Assembly (NCBI GenBank): GCA_029817715.1
Contig: JARUPY010000395.1
Coordinates: 806,001-870,000 of the forward strand
Direction of reading: 5' to 3'
DNA from: Melastoma dodecandrum
Lineage: Eukaryota; Streptophyta; Magnoliopsida; Myrtales; Melastomataceae
DNA: 64,000 bases
Both the position numbers and the translations under genes were made by a program. This document shows, one piece after another, positions 22,068-32,489 of the stretch (positions within the stretch are counted from its first letter, which is position 1; each line of letters opens with the position of its first letter). A model generated the notes under the pieces. The model ran no database searches and was not told the DNA's origin. It saw nothing but the letters and a program-made list of their open reading frames with translations.

Positions 22068-22400
22068 TTAATTTATGATCTTTAAGAAGTCTTTGAATGT
22101 CTCGAACTTCTCAGAAGACACCGCCTTTGTAAGAACATCTGTCGGTGGATCATGGGTGCTGAAGAATTCTAGGAGAATCTCCTTCTGTGAAACCATCTCT
22201 CTGATGAATTGATAACGAAGTTCTATATGCTTCGATCTTGCATGAAAAACTGGATTCTTGGTTATAGTAATTGCAGATTGGTTATCACCGAAGATTGTTG
22301 TTAGCTTGTCCACCTTCTGTTGTAACTCTAGAAGTAACCTTCTGAGCCAGATAGCTTCGCTTGTTGCTTCATTAATCGAAGTGCTCACCGTCGAAGATGG
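22068..22400 (-). pseudogene. Ty1/copia RNase H C-terminal fragment
   Basis: The minus strand reads EAIWLRRLLLELQQ, then [32 protein letters not shown], and ends VLTKAVSSEKFETF with a stop at 22068. This is the C-terminal RNase H of a Ty1/copia element, from a different family than the two Sireviruses. Sequence upstream (22401-22460) no longer matches pol, so about four-fifths of the polyprotein is missing. Confidence 0.85.
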
Positions 22401-22462
22401 GAATTTGGTTGGGAGAAAAGGTGAAGAATATGAGGCCAGCGGATGCAGACATGACCTTCTGT

Positions 22463-22654
22463 GCTCTGATACCACTGTTGTACAGCAGACAACACCAAGC
22501 TCTGATACCACTGTTGTACAGCATGTTAGGCGAAAGCGTGTCATATTATATAGCTTATGTGGCCCTAAGAGTGGGCCTTTGTGGCCTCTTTCCTTTTTTT
22601 TTTCATTTTTGCGCCTGGCGGGGTGTGAAACCTCGACCTCTAGCTCTGATACCA
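22463..22654 (-). promoter_or_regulatory. Three tandem tRNA-iMet primer-binding sites
   Basis: TGGTATCAGAGC (minus strand) occurs at 22463-22474, 22499-22510 and 22643-22654, each preceded by CTGTACAACAG. A fourth is at 21691-21702. A normal element carries one, so this marks repeated or template-switched 5' ends. Confidence 0.85.
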
Positions 22655-22892
22655 CTGTTGTACAGTGAACAACGCCAACTTTCTTAAAAGCGCGAACTGT
22701 TAGGTGAAAGCATGTCATATTATATTTTTCATTTTCAACAAAATGGACGCGACGAAAACTAGAACAGACATGCTTTTCTTTAATTGGATTTATATTATAA
22801 AATACCCAAACATCATTACTAAGCCTATCTTAGCTTATGGAGAAGGGAGCTGGTGCGGCCAAGGTGTGGTCTTGGTCGCCATCGGTCTCCGG

Positions 22893-23114
22893 TTAGGATG
22901 CTTCAGAGATGACTTCCTGGACATCGACATGAGGGGCTGCCTCGGCACCCATCTCGCCGCCTCGCATGAGCTTGAACTTGTACCACAGAACCCCTGCAGC
23001 AAATCCGAGTAGAATAACTGCGCCGATGGTGATCGCAGCGATCGCAGCGGTCGGGACAGGTGGATGAGCAAGGACATCGCTGGGGAAGCTCATGGGAGAC
23101 TCGGTTGCCGTCAT
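22893..23114 (-). CDS. Small single-pass membrane protein, unrecognised family
   Basis: A 73-residue frame. The ATG at 23114 was chosen because it follows a good 3' splice site (CTCCTTGCAG, about 23120). The protein has a short polar N-terminus (MTATESPMSFPSDV), one strongly hydrophobic segment at about residues 23-44 (AIAAITIGAVILLGFAAGVL), a basic anchor (KFKLMRG), and an acidic tail with EAAPHVDVQEVISEAS. The basic side after the membrane segment suggests the tail is cytosolic. A related copy lies inverted at 43366-43668 with the GGGEMGAEAAPHVD block conserved. Upstream is a neprosin last-exon relic that may supply the 5' exon. I do not recognise the family. Confidence 0.5.
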   Translation of the reverse strand: MTATESPMSFPSDVLAHPPVPTAAIAAITIGAVILLGFAAGVLWYKFKLMRGGEMGAEAAPHVDVQEVISEAS

Positions 23115-23146
23115 CGCTGGCTGCAAGGAGAGTGACGGGAGAAAAA

Positions 23147-23335
23147 TCAATAGAAGGGGAGAAAGATCAGCTGAGTGTACGGGTTATAGAACAAGAAAGA
23201 ATATGAAAGTTTCTCCTGATTGAGAGGGTTGGACAATTGAATCCATGGCCTTGGCATCAACGTGGGGTGAATGATGACAAAATTAATTACCCTCACACAC
23301 GTTGTCCCACCACTGAAACTAAATGAAACTATCAC
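23147..23335 (-). pseudogene. Neprosin tail-exon relic upstream of the membrane protein
   Basis: It follows TTTCAG and reads VRVINFVIIHPTLMPRPW then LSNPLN, matching the exon at 31824-32012 (VVVINFVTSHLDA, LSPLN) before diverging. The GGPGG C-terminus is replaced by unrelated sequence leading into the small membrane protein, so this may be a recycled 5' exon. Confidence 0.5.
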
Positions 23336-23659
23336 TTATTCAACCCCTAATTATTATTGAATAAATAAGGAGATAGTTTAAGTCGGGTGGTCGCAATTAG
23401 GGCAGACAGACTGTCACAATATTTGATGATGTCTTCCAAATCAAACCAACAAATTAAATAGCAAAAACTACAAAAGTTAACGTAAAGTGTTTCACCCCAA
23501 ATCTGATTCTAAACATTTATGAAGCATAGCCAGAGACCATTTGCAAAGGAGACTAAAGGGGGCTAAAACTTGACGATGATTAAATTTATTCGTTAACTTA
23601 CATTATCAAAGCCGAGGCTACAATGATTTGAACCAACCACGTTTCATGTCAGTCTATGG

Positions 23660-23725
23660 TTTGGAAAGACTGATGACTTTGGATACTTGATCGCCTTCGG
23701 TAGACCTGGAGGAACTAATTGTTGA
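23660..23725 (+). pseudogene. Neprosin C-terminal exon stump
   Basis: The plus strand reads TDDFGYLIAFGRPGGTNC then TGA, the C-terminus of the neprosin domain (family pattern FGGPGG.NC). It points opposite to the neighbouring relic at 23147-23335. Confidence 0.7.
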
Positions 23726-25499
23726 AAAAACAAAATAAGAATAATATTTGGGGCCACATTTGGAAGAGGAGATTATTTCATGCAATATTTTTCCATCTAT
23801 TTATGTAAGAGTGACATCAATCTTGCATGACAAATAGATTTATAGGATTGATACTTGTTTAAAAATCACATGGACATCTATAAATAAATAAATAAGAAAA
23901 TATTTATTCTTTCGATTTTCGTACACCGGCAGGAGACCGTAGCAAATAAGATAGTGCAACTCCACCGTCAAATATTTTGCACCAAGAAGAACAACAATAT
24001 CACTAATCATACGAAAGCCACAAAAATAAAAAGAGATCTCCACAAAGATAATACGAATCGCAAAAGGCTTCATCTGATCCAAACATATTCAAGGGATAGG
24101 AACAAAGCTTTGAACAGCACCAGCTAGACCATCACTCGTAAGTGCCTCCAATTATACAAGATATGAAGACAAAAAAAAGGACGAACAATTTGGAGAGCCG
24201 AATCGATAAATAATGAATGAATTCGCCGACTTAAGGCATGCTCACGAATCTCGTGACTTTAGAAGTCAACTTGAATTTGCCCATAAGTTACTACTGATCC
24301 TGCTGGGAATCCCCGCTTAACCAAAGGAGAACAGTAACAAAGTTCCTCTTGTTAAGTTTTTGTCTACCTTCAAAATATGTTATATGAAGATGAATCTTTT
24401 GCATCATAAATAAGAGGGATACCCAAAAACTTAATCTAATAAATTCTCGAAGAGTGGAGTAAATATAAAGAAAGTAAATATTTCGTTGAATTCAATCTAC
24501 TCCATATACAACAAATCAAGTATCAAATAAGATGAATAGTCATTTCGAAATTAGATATAAGGGCTTTGTCAAACCCATGGCCGGCTCCTCCTTACACACC
24601 AAGAGGTAATGTTGAGGGCTTAGAAAAAGGAAATAAATTGCATTCAATACACTCACTTTCTTTACATAGAAATTCAGTGGCCTACACTAACATTTTACCT
24701 TGTTTTCTGTCTTGATTCATTGGATTTATATTTCGAAACTAGCTTGCCATTTATTTGGTACTTATCATTTTTCGATTGTAAAAAGAGAAATTATTTGATT
24801 TAGGAAATTAGGTTAGAAGTTACTACAAAAATTGTGATAGATAAATTGTGATTAATTTTAAAGCTCTCACTGCAACAAAATAATTAATAATAGTATATGA
24901 TATTTTTTAGGAAAGAAAATTAATAAATGCTATTGAAAAAATGAAATTAGATGAAAAGAGCCGGCCTATATTTACAAATACATATTTTGATGAAATTTTA
25001 ATAAAATTATTTTTTTAGAGAAAGATTCTTTTTTAAATAAGGACAGGAATATAATTTCAAAATCCGTGTAACGAGTTAGCTATTTAGAAAAACAAAACAA
25101 GAAAGAAATATACTCTACCTTCATTTATGCTAATTTATAAATATTACCTCCGAGAAAGTTTGCATCTTTTCAGCTTAATTTTTATTACAATTTCACTTTT
25201 AAAAAATTTTCATATATTTAAAAATAATAATTAAAAAAGCTAATTCTTTCAAAATTAAAATTATTTAGTATTATGTTATTATATTATTCATTTCCATGTT
25301 TGAAACTTCTTAAATCAATGTTTTAGTGCCGAAAATTATCAAATGTTTCGACATGATACTTATAATAAAGTCATACATTATATAAAATTTGCCTTGTTTT
25401 CCGAATAGATGGTCCACGACTGGTAAGATGGGGGTGAGACGTATGGGATCATAAGACGATATGACGTTGTGCAAATAATTTAATTTATTTTTCTCTGGA
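23726..25499. repeat. AT-rich intergenic DNA, partly duplicated at 29440-30260
   Basis: No supported gene. The segment 24650-25420 shares long near-identical runs with 29440-30260 (for example GAGCCGGCCTATATTTACAA and the flanking AT-rich blocks), showing a segmental duplication. A short minus-strand frame near 23880-24080 (MDQMKPFAIRIIFVE) resembles part of the unassigned ORF at 31299-31523. Confidence 0.6.
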
Positions 25500-27260
25500 T
25501 TGGCTTTGGCATTTTATGGACGTGATTTCCCTTTCCAAATTGCATCCTATTTGAAATTCATCATGAAAAAAATTATAAACTTATTATCTACTCGAATAAT
25601 GGTCGCCGGTATAAAAAAAACATCAACAAGTTAACCTTGTACATGACTCCAATGCTTAGCTTGAGAGTTAAGTGACTCTCCTTGCATAAGGTATACTTCT
25701 AAAACACAGTCAACAAATGTGACGGTTATTCTTGCTCCCGAATTTTGACACTAGAGATGCACTTGCTAAGTTTCTACACGTAATCCTCCACTGGCATTTT
25801 GAATTCTAGACATTTTCTTTTTAACTCTCTTTGCTACTTAATATTTAATTATAATGTCTTTTGTTTTGGCTACTTAACATGCTGTGCTTTTTGATAATGT
25901 AGCATTATCGGGGTGAGATGTATTCAATTCAAATTTTTTTGTATATCTAGCCATTAGCCCGGAATATATTAATGGAAGTTGAACTTGTTCTTTGATGCAA
26001 TTCATGTCATAATCAAATTTAGCATCAAGCGTGTTATTCTATTTTGATTTGCTACATGTTCCTCCGTGGATCACACAAATACTTTAGCATTGTAAGGAAG
26101 CAAAAGATGAAATGTGACTTTTAAGTTTCTTTTTTTTATTTGATATGTTAAATATATAATGTAAACCGAGCTTTCAGCTACCAACGTAATTTTTTAGGTC
26201 AGTTGATGATGTTTCAACACGGTATCAGCGTGGTTCGGCTTGAGGGTCATGTTAAACTATATAAAATAATACAAACACATTGCTCGATTGTTGGGTATGG
26301 AAAGCAAGTTAAAAAAATAAGGAATTCGTACGAGAAAGAATTGGAGAAAAGGAATACATCCAATTAGAGATGGGAACATCGTTATTCGGACTAGAACAAT
26401 GGGCATGTCATGATCATGATAAGCTTTTGCTTTCAATGAATCGTGATCAGTGGTGAGATGTTGCACTTTTTATCCTTCGTGCAATCATGATGGCATGAAA
26501 TGCATGAAATACGATTAAAGTCCTAACTTTGAGCAATCTTTCTATTTTTTTCAACTACTCTTTTTATACTATTCACTCACTTTGGGCCCTCACCTAGGTT
26601 TATGTAAAGTAGTACAACCATTTCATATTGCTATTGCATCTTATGTTTATATAATAATTTAGGCAAAATAAACTCAAATTTTGTTTTTTGGCTCAATTTC
26701 AGGGAGATTAATGCGTATGACTTGTAAAGTATGCGGACATCAAAGTCATAACAGCAGGACTGCAAAAGCATAAGCAATCCTGGAGAAAGAACAACTCCCA
26801 CTGGCCATTGATGACCTATAAACAATAGAACAATTTGTCGTGCCTCGAAAATCATGGCCAAAACTAATTACCTTGAGTGGAAGGGGAAAGGCAACAAGAG
26901 GAAGGGGCATATCTTTTGTTTGTGTCGCTGCGTTGGTGGTTCCGGGAAGCTTAGCTTCTACAACATATGCTCGTTTTGTTGGCCTTTTAGTCAATGGTGT
27001 TGATTGTTAAGATATTATCAAAAAAACAAACTAGGAAGTCTATAACCAACCACTCAAAAAAACTATAGTATATATTCTAGTTATTAACAGCACAAAGATT
27101 CATCACGTACATCGACAAATCCAAAAGCATAAACAATAATGTCATCACTATCTTACAACCGAAAGAATCGACCACTTAGGTTCCTCGTATCCCCTATGTG
27201 ACATTGCAACCCTCCTTCGGTTGCAAATTTACTTTTTTCATTTTCCCAGGTGCTCTCAGT
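25500..27260. repeat. Segmental duplication, first copy (second at 61440-64000)
   Basis: Long stretches match the right end of the window: TTGAAATTCATCATG, GCTTAACTTGAGAGTTAAG-like, CAATTAGAGATGGGAACATC, CATGTCATGATAAGC and GACTTGTAAAGTATGCGGAC all occur in both in the same order and orientation. The second copy has an extra 500-bp insert (62126-62640). Frames on either strand are short and contain stops. Confidence 0.8.
26712..27000 (+). pseudogene. Zinc-knuckle relic resembling a MULE transposase C-terminus
   Basis: The plus strand reads MTCKVCGHQSHNSRT, which fits the CX2CX4HX4C knuckle found at the C-terminus of plant Mutator-like transposases, but the last Cys position is Ala. Stops follow, then a frame with RGKATRGRGISF. 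The copy at 63456-63740 keeps a Cys but with one extra residue. No transposase core is visible, so this is a guess from one motif. Confidence 0.35.
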
Positions 27261-27739
27261 GACAACTAGGGCTGCTTTGATTCGATTTGGTCATTTGGAG
27301 AAGAACAATCCCCTTCCTATTATGAAATGTGAGATAAAAATGTCTTATGTCTAATTTTCGAAATGACCTGATGTATTCATCTTAGTCACTGTAGTCGGTT
27401 GGAAAATTGATCATGCATTAAGTAGGCGAATATCTGAACGATGAGAGCAGATGAAGTCATTTGTGATTCGTATATTATCTATGCGCAGATCCATAGATGC
27501 TGTTGTTGGAGCAAAATATTTTCGGAGACAACATTGTGGTTCTTGTAATGGTTTTTAATCTAATATCAATAGTTGAAAAATAATATACTTTAGATGATTG
27601 ACAAATCAATGGGTTTTTCATAAGCGATTTGCGTCACTCTAGCAAAAAATTAGATGGAAAAATATAGTTGAAATAATCTCCTCCTCCAAATTTGGTCCCA
27701 AATATTATCTATTGTTTCCTTTTATTTTTTCGTGATTTT

Positions 27740-29363
27740 TCAACAATTAGGTCCTCCGGGTCCACCGAAGGCAATCAAATATCCATAGTCATCAGTCTGT
27801 CCATAGTTGTTCAAGCCATAGCATTTTGAATTGTCCAAGATGTTGTCTGTTTCGTAGTCGAATGGCGCGCGGAATTCCGAATAATTTCCTGAGAACAATA
27901 TCTGGATCATGATGGCAGAGTGCCTCTCGTCTTTGTCCGGCTTGTACCCGCTTCCCATAGGAGGACTCTCTTCTTGCTCTATCCCACGCATCGTGATTCC
28001 TCCTAATGACAGCCGTGTCGCGCCCTTATCTCCCGCCATGAGAGGAAACAGTTCTTTTGGCCAGTATCCAACTTGCCTTTCTTCCTTTCCAAAACTCAAT
28101 ATCCAATTCTTAGTAAACGGATCCTGCAAATTGTTCATAATCGGATCTAATGTAACGTACGCTGGGTTTTCTATGTAAAGCAAGAAAATTGTTACACTAC
28201 TCTGACTTTACCTGGGTAATGTGAACATCAGCTACTTGCTGAATTCCCCCGTAATCCGAAGTCTTGTTAAAAACATCTCCGAGAACTATTCCCTTATCGG
28301 TCTGAACGAAACCGGGGCAACGCATATCATAGCATCCCGTAGATCCATCACCGCCCTTGATAGAAGTCAAAAAATGACCCATTTTTAACCATGTGAATGA
28401 AAAGTTATAACATAAGATCTACATGCTAAAGGTTACCTTCCAAAAAGTAAAAAGATGTGCATTATCATCTCCGTAAACCGCCGGAGAAACCTGTCGATTC
28501 GTAACCTCGATCAATGTCATTGAATAATCTATGTTACGAAAATTTTTATGTAAGGAAGCAAACATACCGCCCATCCAACGTAAATACCATTTGCATCGCC
28601 TGTTTCAGGGCCGGTAGCTAACCGAATCACGGATGCACTGAATTGGTCACCCTTACACTCCGGAGACCAAATGTTGATCACTGCTTTGGCACCGTAGAAG
28701 CGATCTCGGGCGATTGATATTCCCGCTCGCTGAATGATGTTTTGTGAAATCATGTGACAAGATAAAAAAAACATTCGTTTCGTTCTAAGAAAAGAAGTAA
28801 TTTTCATGCAATAGATCTCCAAACAAATTCAGACAAACTCTAATACTTTGCGATAGGATCTAAACTTACACTGGTAAGACTGGTAAAAGGTTGAGAGAAG
28901 GCAGAAGAAAAGCGCCGAAGTAATTTCTCACTGATTAAATCTTGTTTATTTGTCCTTAGAATCGGTATCGTCCCATCGGGGCATCCTTGTCCGAAAGAGA
29001 AGATACCCAACCCGCTGCTTTCCGCTGCCACCGAGGACGAATCTCCCATCTGCATCATAAAGTTGCCTATATTAGTTTTTACAAAAATGCGAAGGAAACA
29101 AATGAATGAAAAAATATAATAAAACCTGAATTTTGTGACCCTTCAACAGAGGATTATCTAGAGCCGGCTGATTGTATATGCCGACGCAGTCTATCAAGTT
29201 CCCGGACGTTGTCTGCAATGAGCAAAAGCCCTCGTCACTTACTTGTTAGAAATATCGGTGGTTCTTTCAAAGCCGTCGGGCGTTGCTTGAGCACCTCGAG
29301 TGGGCGGAGTTCGTGTCTTGGTAGAAAGGACGCGACAAAAAATAGAACAAACATAATTACCAT
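27740..29363 (-). CDS. Neprosin-like (DUF239/DUF4409) secreted protein, seven exons, apparently intact
   Basis: Exons on the minus strand: 29363-29295, 29212-29126, 29049-28870, 28729-28568, 28490-28437, 28355-28212, 28123-27740. Every intron is GT/AG and phase 0, and joined they give about 359 codons. Exon 1 is a signal peptide (MVIMFVLFFVASFLP). Exons 2-3 form the activation peptide (IDCVGIYNQPALDNPLLKG, FSFGQGCPDGTIPILRT). Exons 4-7 form the neprosin domain (FYGAKAVINIWSPECKG, GCYDMRCPGFV, WPKELFPLM, AFGGPGGPNC end). Neprosins are secreted glutamic peptidases, but the family's usual Glu-containing EAGW and EWGGEV blocks read IYVGW and LSLGGITM here. It may therefore be catalytically inactive. 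Exon 1 and intron 1 (82 bp) are the least certain. Confidence 0.72.
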
Positions 29364-30260
29364 TTGTTTTGAGATTGTCGTTCCAAATGTTCTATTATTA
29401 ACAAGCTCCCGACATTTATGACATTTATTAACAAGCTCCCGACATTTACATAGAAATTCAGTGGCCTTCACTAACATATTACTTTGTTTGATGTCTTAAT
29501 TTATTGGATTTATTTTTCAAAACTAGCTTGCCATTTATTTGGTACTTATCATTTTTCGATTGTAATTCTATCCATATGCTATTTCCATCCATGAAATGTT
29601 TTTATGTCATTTCAAAATCAACTTGCAGAATAGAGTCGTGCTAATAACTTATAAAATTATATTATCTTGTAAAAAAAAGAAATTATTTGATTTAGGAAAT
29701 TATGTTATAAGTTACTTGTAATAGATAAATTGTGATTAACTTTAAAGCACTCTCTCATTGCAACAAAATAATTAATAATAATATATGATATTTTTTAGGA
29801 AAGAAAATTAATAAATGCTATCGAAAAAATGAAATTAGATGAAAAGAGCCGGCCTATATTTACAAACACATATTTTGATGAAATTTTTATTAAAATTATT
29901 TTTTAGAAAAAGATTTTTTTAAAATAAGGACAAGAATATAATTTCGAAATCCGTGTAACGAGTTAACTATTTAAAAAGAAAAACAAAAAACGAAAGAAAT
30001 ATATCTGCCATAAACATTACCTTCTTGACTTGAGAAAGTTTGCAACATTTTTAATATAATCAGCCTAATTTTTATTACAATTTCACTTTTTAAAAATTTT
30101 CATATATTTAAAAATAAAAATTCTTAAATTAATGTTTTAGTGCGTTTTACGAAAATTATCAAATGTTTCGACATGGTACTTATAATAAAGTCATACATTA
30201 TATAAAATTTTCATTTTTTTCTGAATAGATGGTCCACGATTGGTAAGATGCCTTTGGGAG
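29364..30260. repeat. Duplicated AT-rich DNA upstream of the neprosin-like gene
   Basis: No gene. A 28-bp unit containing AACAAGCTCCCGACATTTA is repeated twice at about 29396-29452. From 29440 the sequence matches 24650-25420. A TA-repeat run (ATATATATATATATA) lies near 30326, just beyond. Confidence 0.6.
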
Positions 30261-30489
30261 ACAACTGTAATGGTTTTTAATCTAACGTCAATCCTAATAT
30301 AAAAAGAAATTACATAAAATAAATAAATATATATATATATACACTTTAGATGATTGATTCTAATTAGTTGACAAATAAAGGAGTTTTTCATAAGAGATTT
30401 GAGTCATAAATAGATGGAAAAAATATAGTTGAAATAATCTCCTCCAAATTTGGCCCCTAATATTATTTCTTGGTTTGTTTTAATAATTT

Positions 30490-30665
30490 TTCAACAATTA
30501 GTTCCTCCGGGTCCTCCAAAGGCGATCAAGTATCAATCGTTGTCCTCGTTTAGAGGACAATTGAGAGGGTTGAGACAATTGATTCTTTGCAGCTTGTTGG
30601 CCTTGGCATGACAAAAATTAATTACCACCACTCTGTTACACCATCCAACCACTGAAATTAAATGA
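30490..30665 (-). pseudogene. Neprosin tail-exon relic, degraded
   Basis: The minus strand carries the CTTTGGAGGACCCGGAGGAA block and the CCAACAAGCTGCAAAGAATC block of the exon at 31824-32012. The central part is replaced by a short insertion around 30530-30560 and a frame break. Confidence 0.6.
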
Positions 30666-31298
30666 ACGAATGGCTTATTCAACTCCTAATTGTTATTCAA
30701 TAACTAAGGAGATAGTTTAAGAATTTGTTTAAACGAAAGAATCGACGACTTAGGTTCCTCGTAATCCCAGATGTGAATGTTTCAACCCTCCTTCCGTGAT
30801 TGCAAATTTAATGATTTGATTTGGAGAAGAACAATCACCTTCCCATTAATCCTTGTTAACGAGATTTTTATTTCTATGCAAGATCTCTAGTGGAGCAAGC
30901 CACATTGGACTACATTTATCCACGTTAGCACTTAGCCTTACACCGTTAACTATGAAATGCAAGACAAAAACGTATTGTTCGTGGCAGAATCTTAGGGGAA
31001 AGAAGGTTTACACAATGGAAAGTTAAACCAACGTTAGGGATATAAACGTACACCTTGTCGTAATTAAGGGACGAGGCATAGTCAATCAGTAGTTATTTAT
31101 AGGCATTATTAGTTTTGCATGCAAATTCCGTTCTCACTGTACTCTGTTGGCATCATGATCATGCGTTAAGTTTGCGAATATCATTCAATATTTATCGATT
31201 CATGTCGCAGTTGTATTAATCAAGTCTGCTGCTCCACGCACCACCCCCGCATTATTGATTGCAAAAATCATTCGGCTACCTTTTTATCTTCAAATCTT

Positions 31299-31523
31299 GT
31301 GTCGTTGGAGACACTTACGAACAATGATTGTGGTGGTCTTGCTCTTGCTGGCCAAAGTTTTGTTCCTGCTTCGGGAGAACGATCAGAGCAGATGAAGTCA
31401 ATTGTGATTGGCATTATCTTTGGGGAGACTACTGATGTTGTTGTTGGAGCAGAATATTTGACCGTGGAGCTGCCCAAACAGTTGAATATTAAGCTACTTT
31501 TGGCCACCTTTGCTCGCTCTTAG
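31299..31523 (+). CDS. Unrecognised 74-codon ORF
   Basis: The frame reads MSLETLTNNDCGGLALAG then SERSEQMKSIVIGIIFGE and VVVGAEYLTVEL, ending at a TAG at 31521. Pieces of it recur at 27440-27530 (plus) and 23900-24090 (minus), so it belongs to the duplicated cluster. Composition is protein-like and the opposite strand is open too. I do not recognise a family; it may be one exon of a larger lost gene. Confidence 0.3.
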   Translation: MSLETLTNNDCGGLALAGQSFVPASGERSEQMKSIVIGIIFGETTDVVVGAEYLTVELPKQLNIKLLLATFARS

Positions 31524-31823
31524 GTTTTCGACAAGGCTTTTTCGGGTCGGTCGAAATCATCAGATCCCTCCTTTCGGAGACAACATTGTGGTGGTTGTAA
31601 TGGTTTTTAATGTAATGTCAATCCTAACATAAAAAGAAATTACATAAACATATATATATATATATATACTTTAGATGATTGATTCTAATTAGTTGACAAA
31701 TAAATGGGTTTTTCATGAGAGATTTGAGTCATTCTTTCATAAATAGATGGAAAAATATAGTTGAAATAATCTCCTCCTCCAAATTTGGCCGCAAATATTA
31801 TTTCTTGGTTTTTTTATAATTTT

Positions 31824-32012
31824 TCAACAATTAGTTCCTCCGGGTCCACCAAAGGGGATCAAGTATCCATAGTCATCATTCTTTCCATAGTTGAGAGGGC
31901 TGAGACAATTGATTCTCTGCAGCTTGTTGGCCTTGGCATCAAGGTGACTGGTGACAAAATTAATTACCACCACTCTGTTACACCATCCAACCACTGAAAT
32001 TAAATGAACGAA
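31824..32012 (-). pseudogene. Neprosin C-terminal exon, isolated
   Basis: After a TTTCAG site the frame reads VVGWCNRVVVINFVTSHLDA, AKANKLQRINCLSPLNYG and YGYLIPFGGPGGTNC, ending in TGA. The C-terminus matches the neprosin domain. The upstream part differs from exon 7 of the intact gene, so it is a different or recombined last exon. No other exons are adjacent. Confidence 0.7.
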
Positions 32013-32489
32013 TGGCTTATTCAACTCCTAATTGTTATTCAATAACTAAGGAGATAGTTTAAGTCGGGTGGTATCAATTAGTATCTAAGAGACTGTCACA
32101 ATATTTGTTCATGTCCTCCAAATCAAACCAACAAGTTAAATAGCATGCACTACAAAAGTTAACGTAAGGTGTTTCCCCCCAATTCTGATTCCAAACATTT
32201 GGATTTGAAGGATAGCCACAGACCATTTGCAAAGGAGATTCAAGGGGACTAAAAATTGATGATGATTTAATTTATTTGTTAACGTACATTATCGATGCCG
32301 AGGTTACAATGATCGGAACCAACCAGGTTTCGCGTCGGTCTTATTGTTTTAACAACGAGGGAATCGAAGGGCATGGAACCATGGAACTCCCCATTTAATT
32401 GGAATGATATGACACGTGAGGTACATTGTGCCTGAAAGCTCGATGTAAATAAATAACCGATGTAGTCAAACTGAATAGTTTATGGCATC

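Larger units (their letters stand above)
21549..22740 (-). mobile_element. Composite LTR-retroelement insertion with inverted termini
   Basis: About 1.19 kb absent from the matching exon at 29330 (TTGGTAGAAAGGACGCGAC). Its ends are inverted copies of each other over about 50 bp: TGTTGAAAATGAAAATATA at the left, TATTTTTCATTTTCAACA at the right. Inside are a copia RNase H fragment, a 354-bp LTR and four sites complementary to initiator tRNA-Met. The flanks read AAAG on the left and AAATG on the right, an imperfect target duplication. It is non-autonomous and rearranged. Confidence 0.72.
20073..22771 (-). pseudogene. Neprosin-like copy 1, interrupted and truncated
   Basis: The start codon at 22771 begins a signal peptide (MSVLVFVAS). 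After about 30 bases the exon is split by a retroelement composite (21549-22740) and resumes below 21548 with RHELRPL. Exon 2 has a stop after LALDNPL. Exon 3 (below 21275) reads VSFGQGCPDGMIPIL. Exon 4 (20935-20760) reads YGAKAVMNIWSPECKGDQF and NGIYVEWA. Exon 5 has a TAA near 20669 and exon 6 a TAG near 20450. Exon 7 starts SFGKEEMQAGYWPKEL and stops matching at about 20074, where it joins copy 0. It is about 55 codons short of the family's usual end. Confidence 0.82.

Noticed and set aside
21691..22654. GCTCTGATACCA stretches considered as tRNA gene fragments
   Set aside because: Only the 3' end complement is present, always after LTR-like ends; they are primer-binding sites, not tRNA genes.
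26257..26466. 69-codon minus-strand frame conserved at 62642-62833
   Set aside because: Conservation is explained by the segmental duplication; the frame has an indel between copies (HDHDM versus HDM) and no recognised motif.
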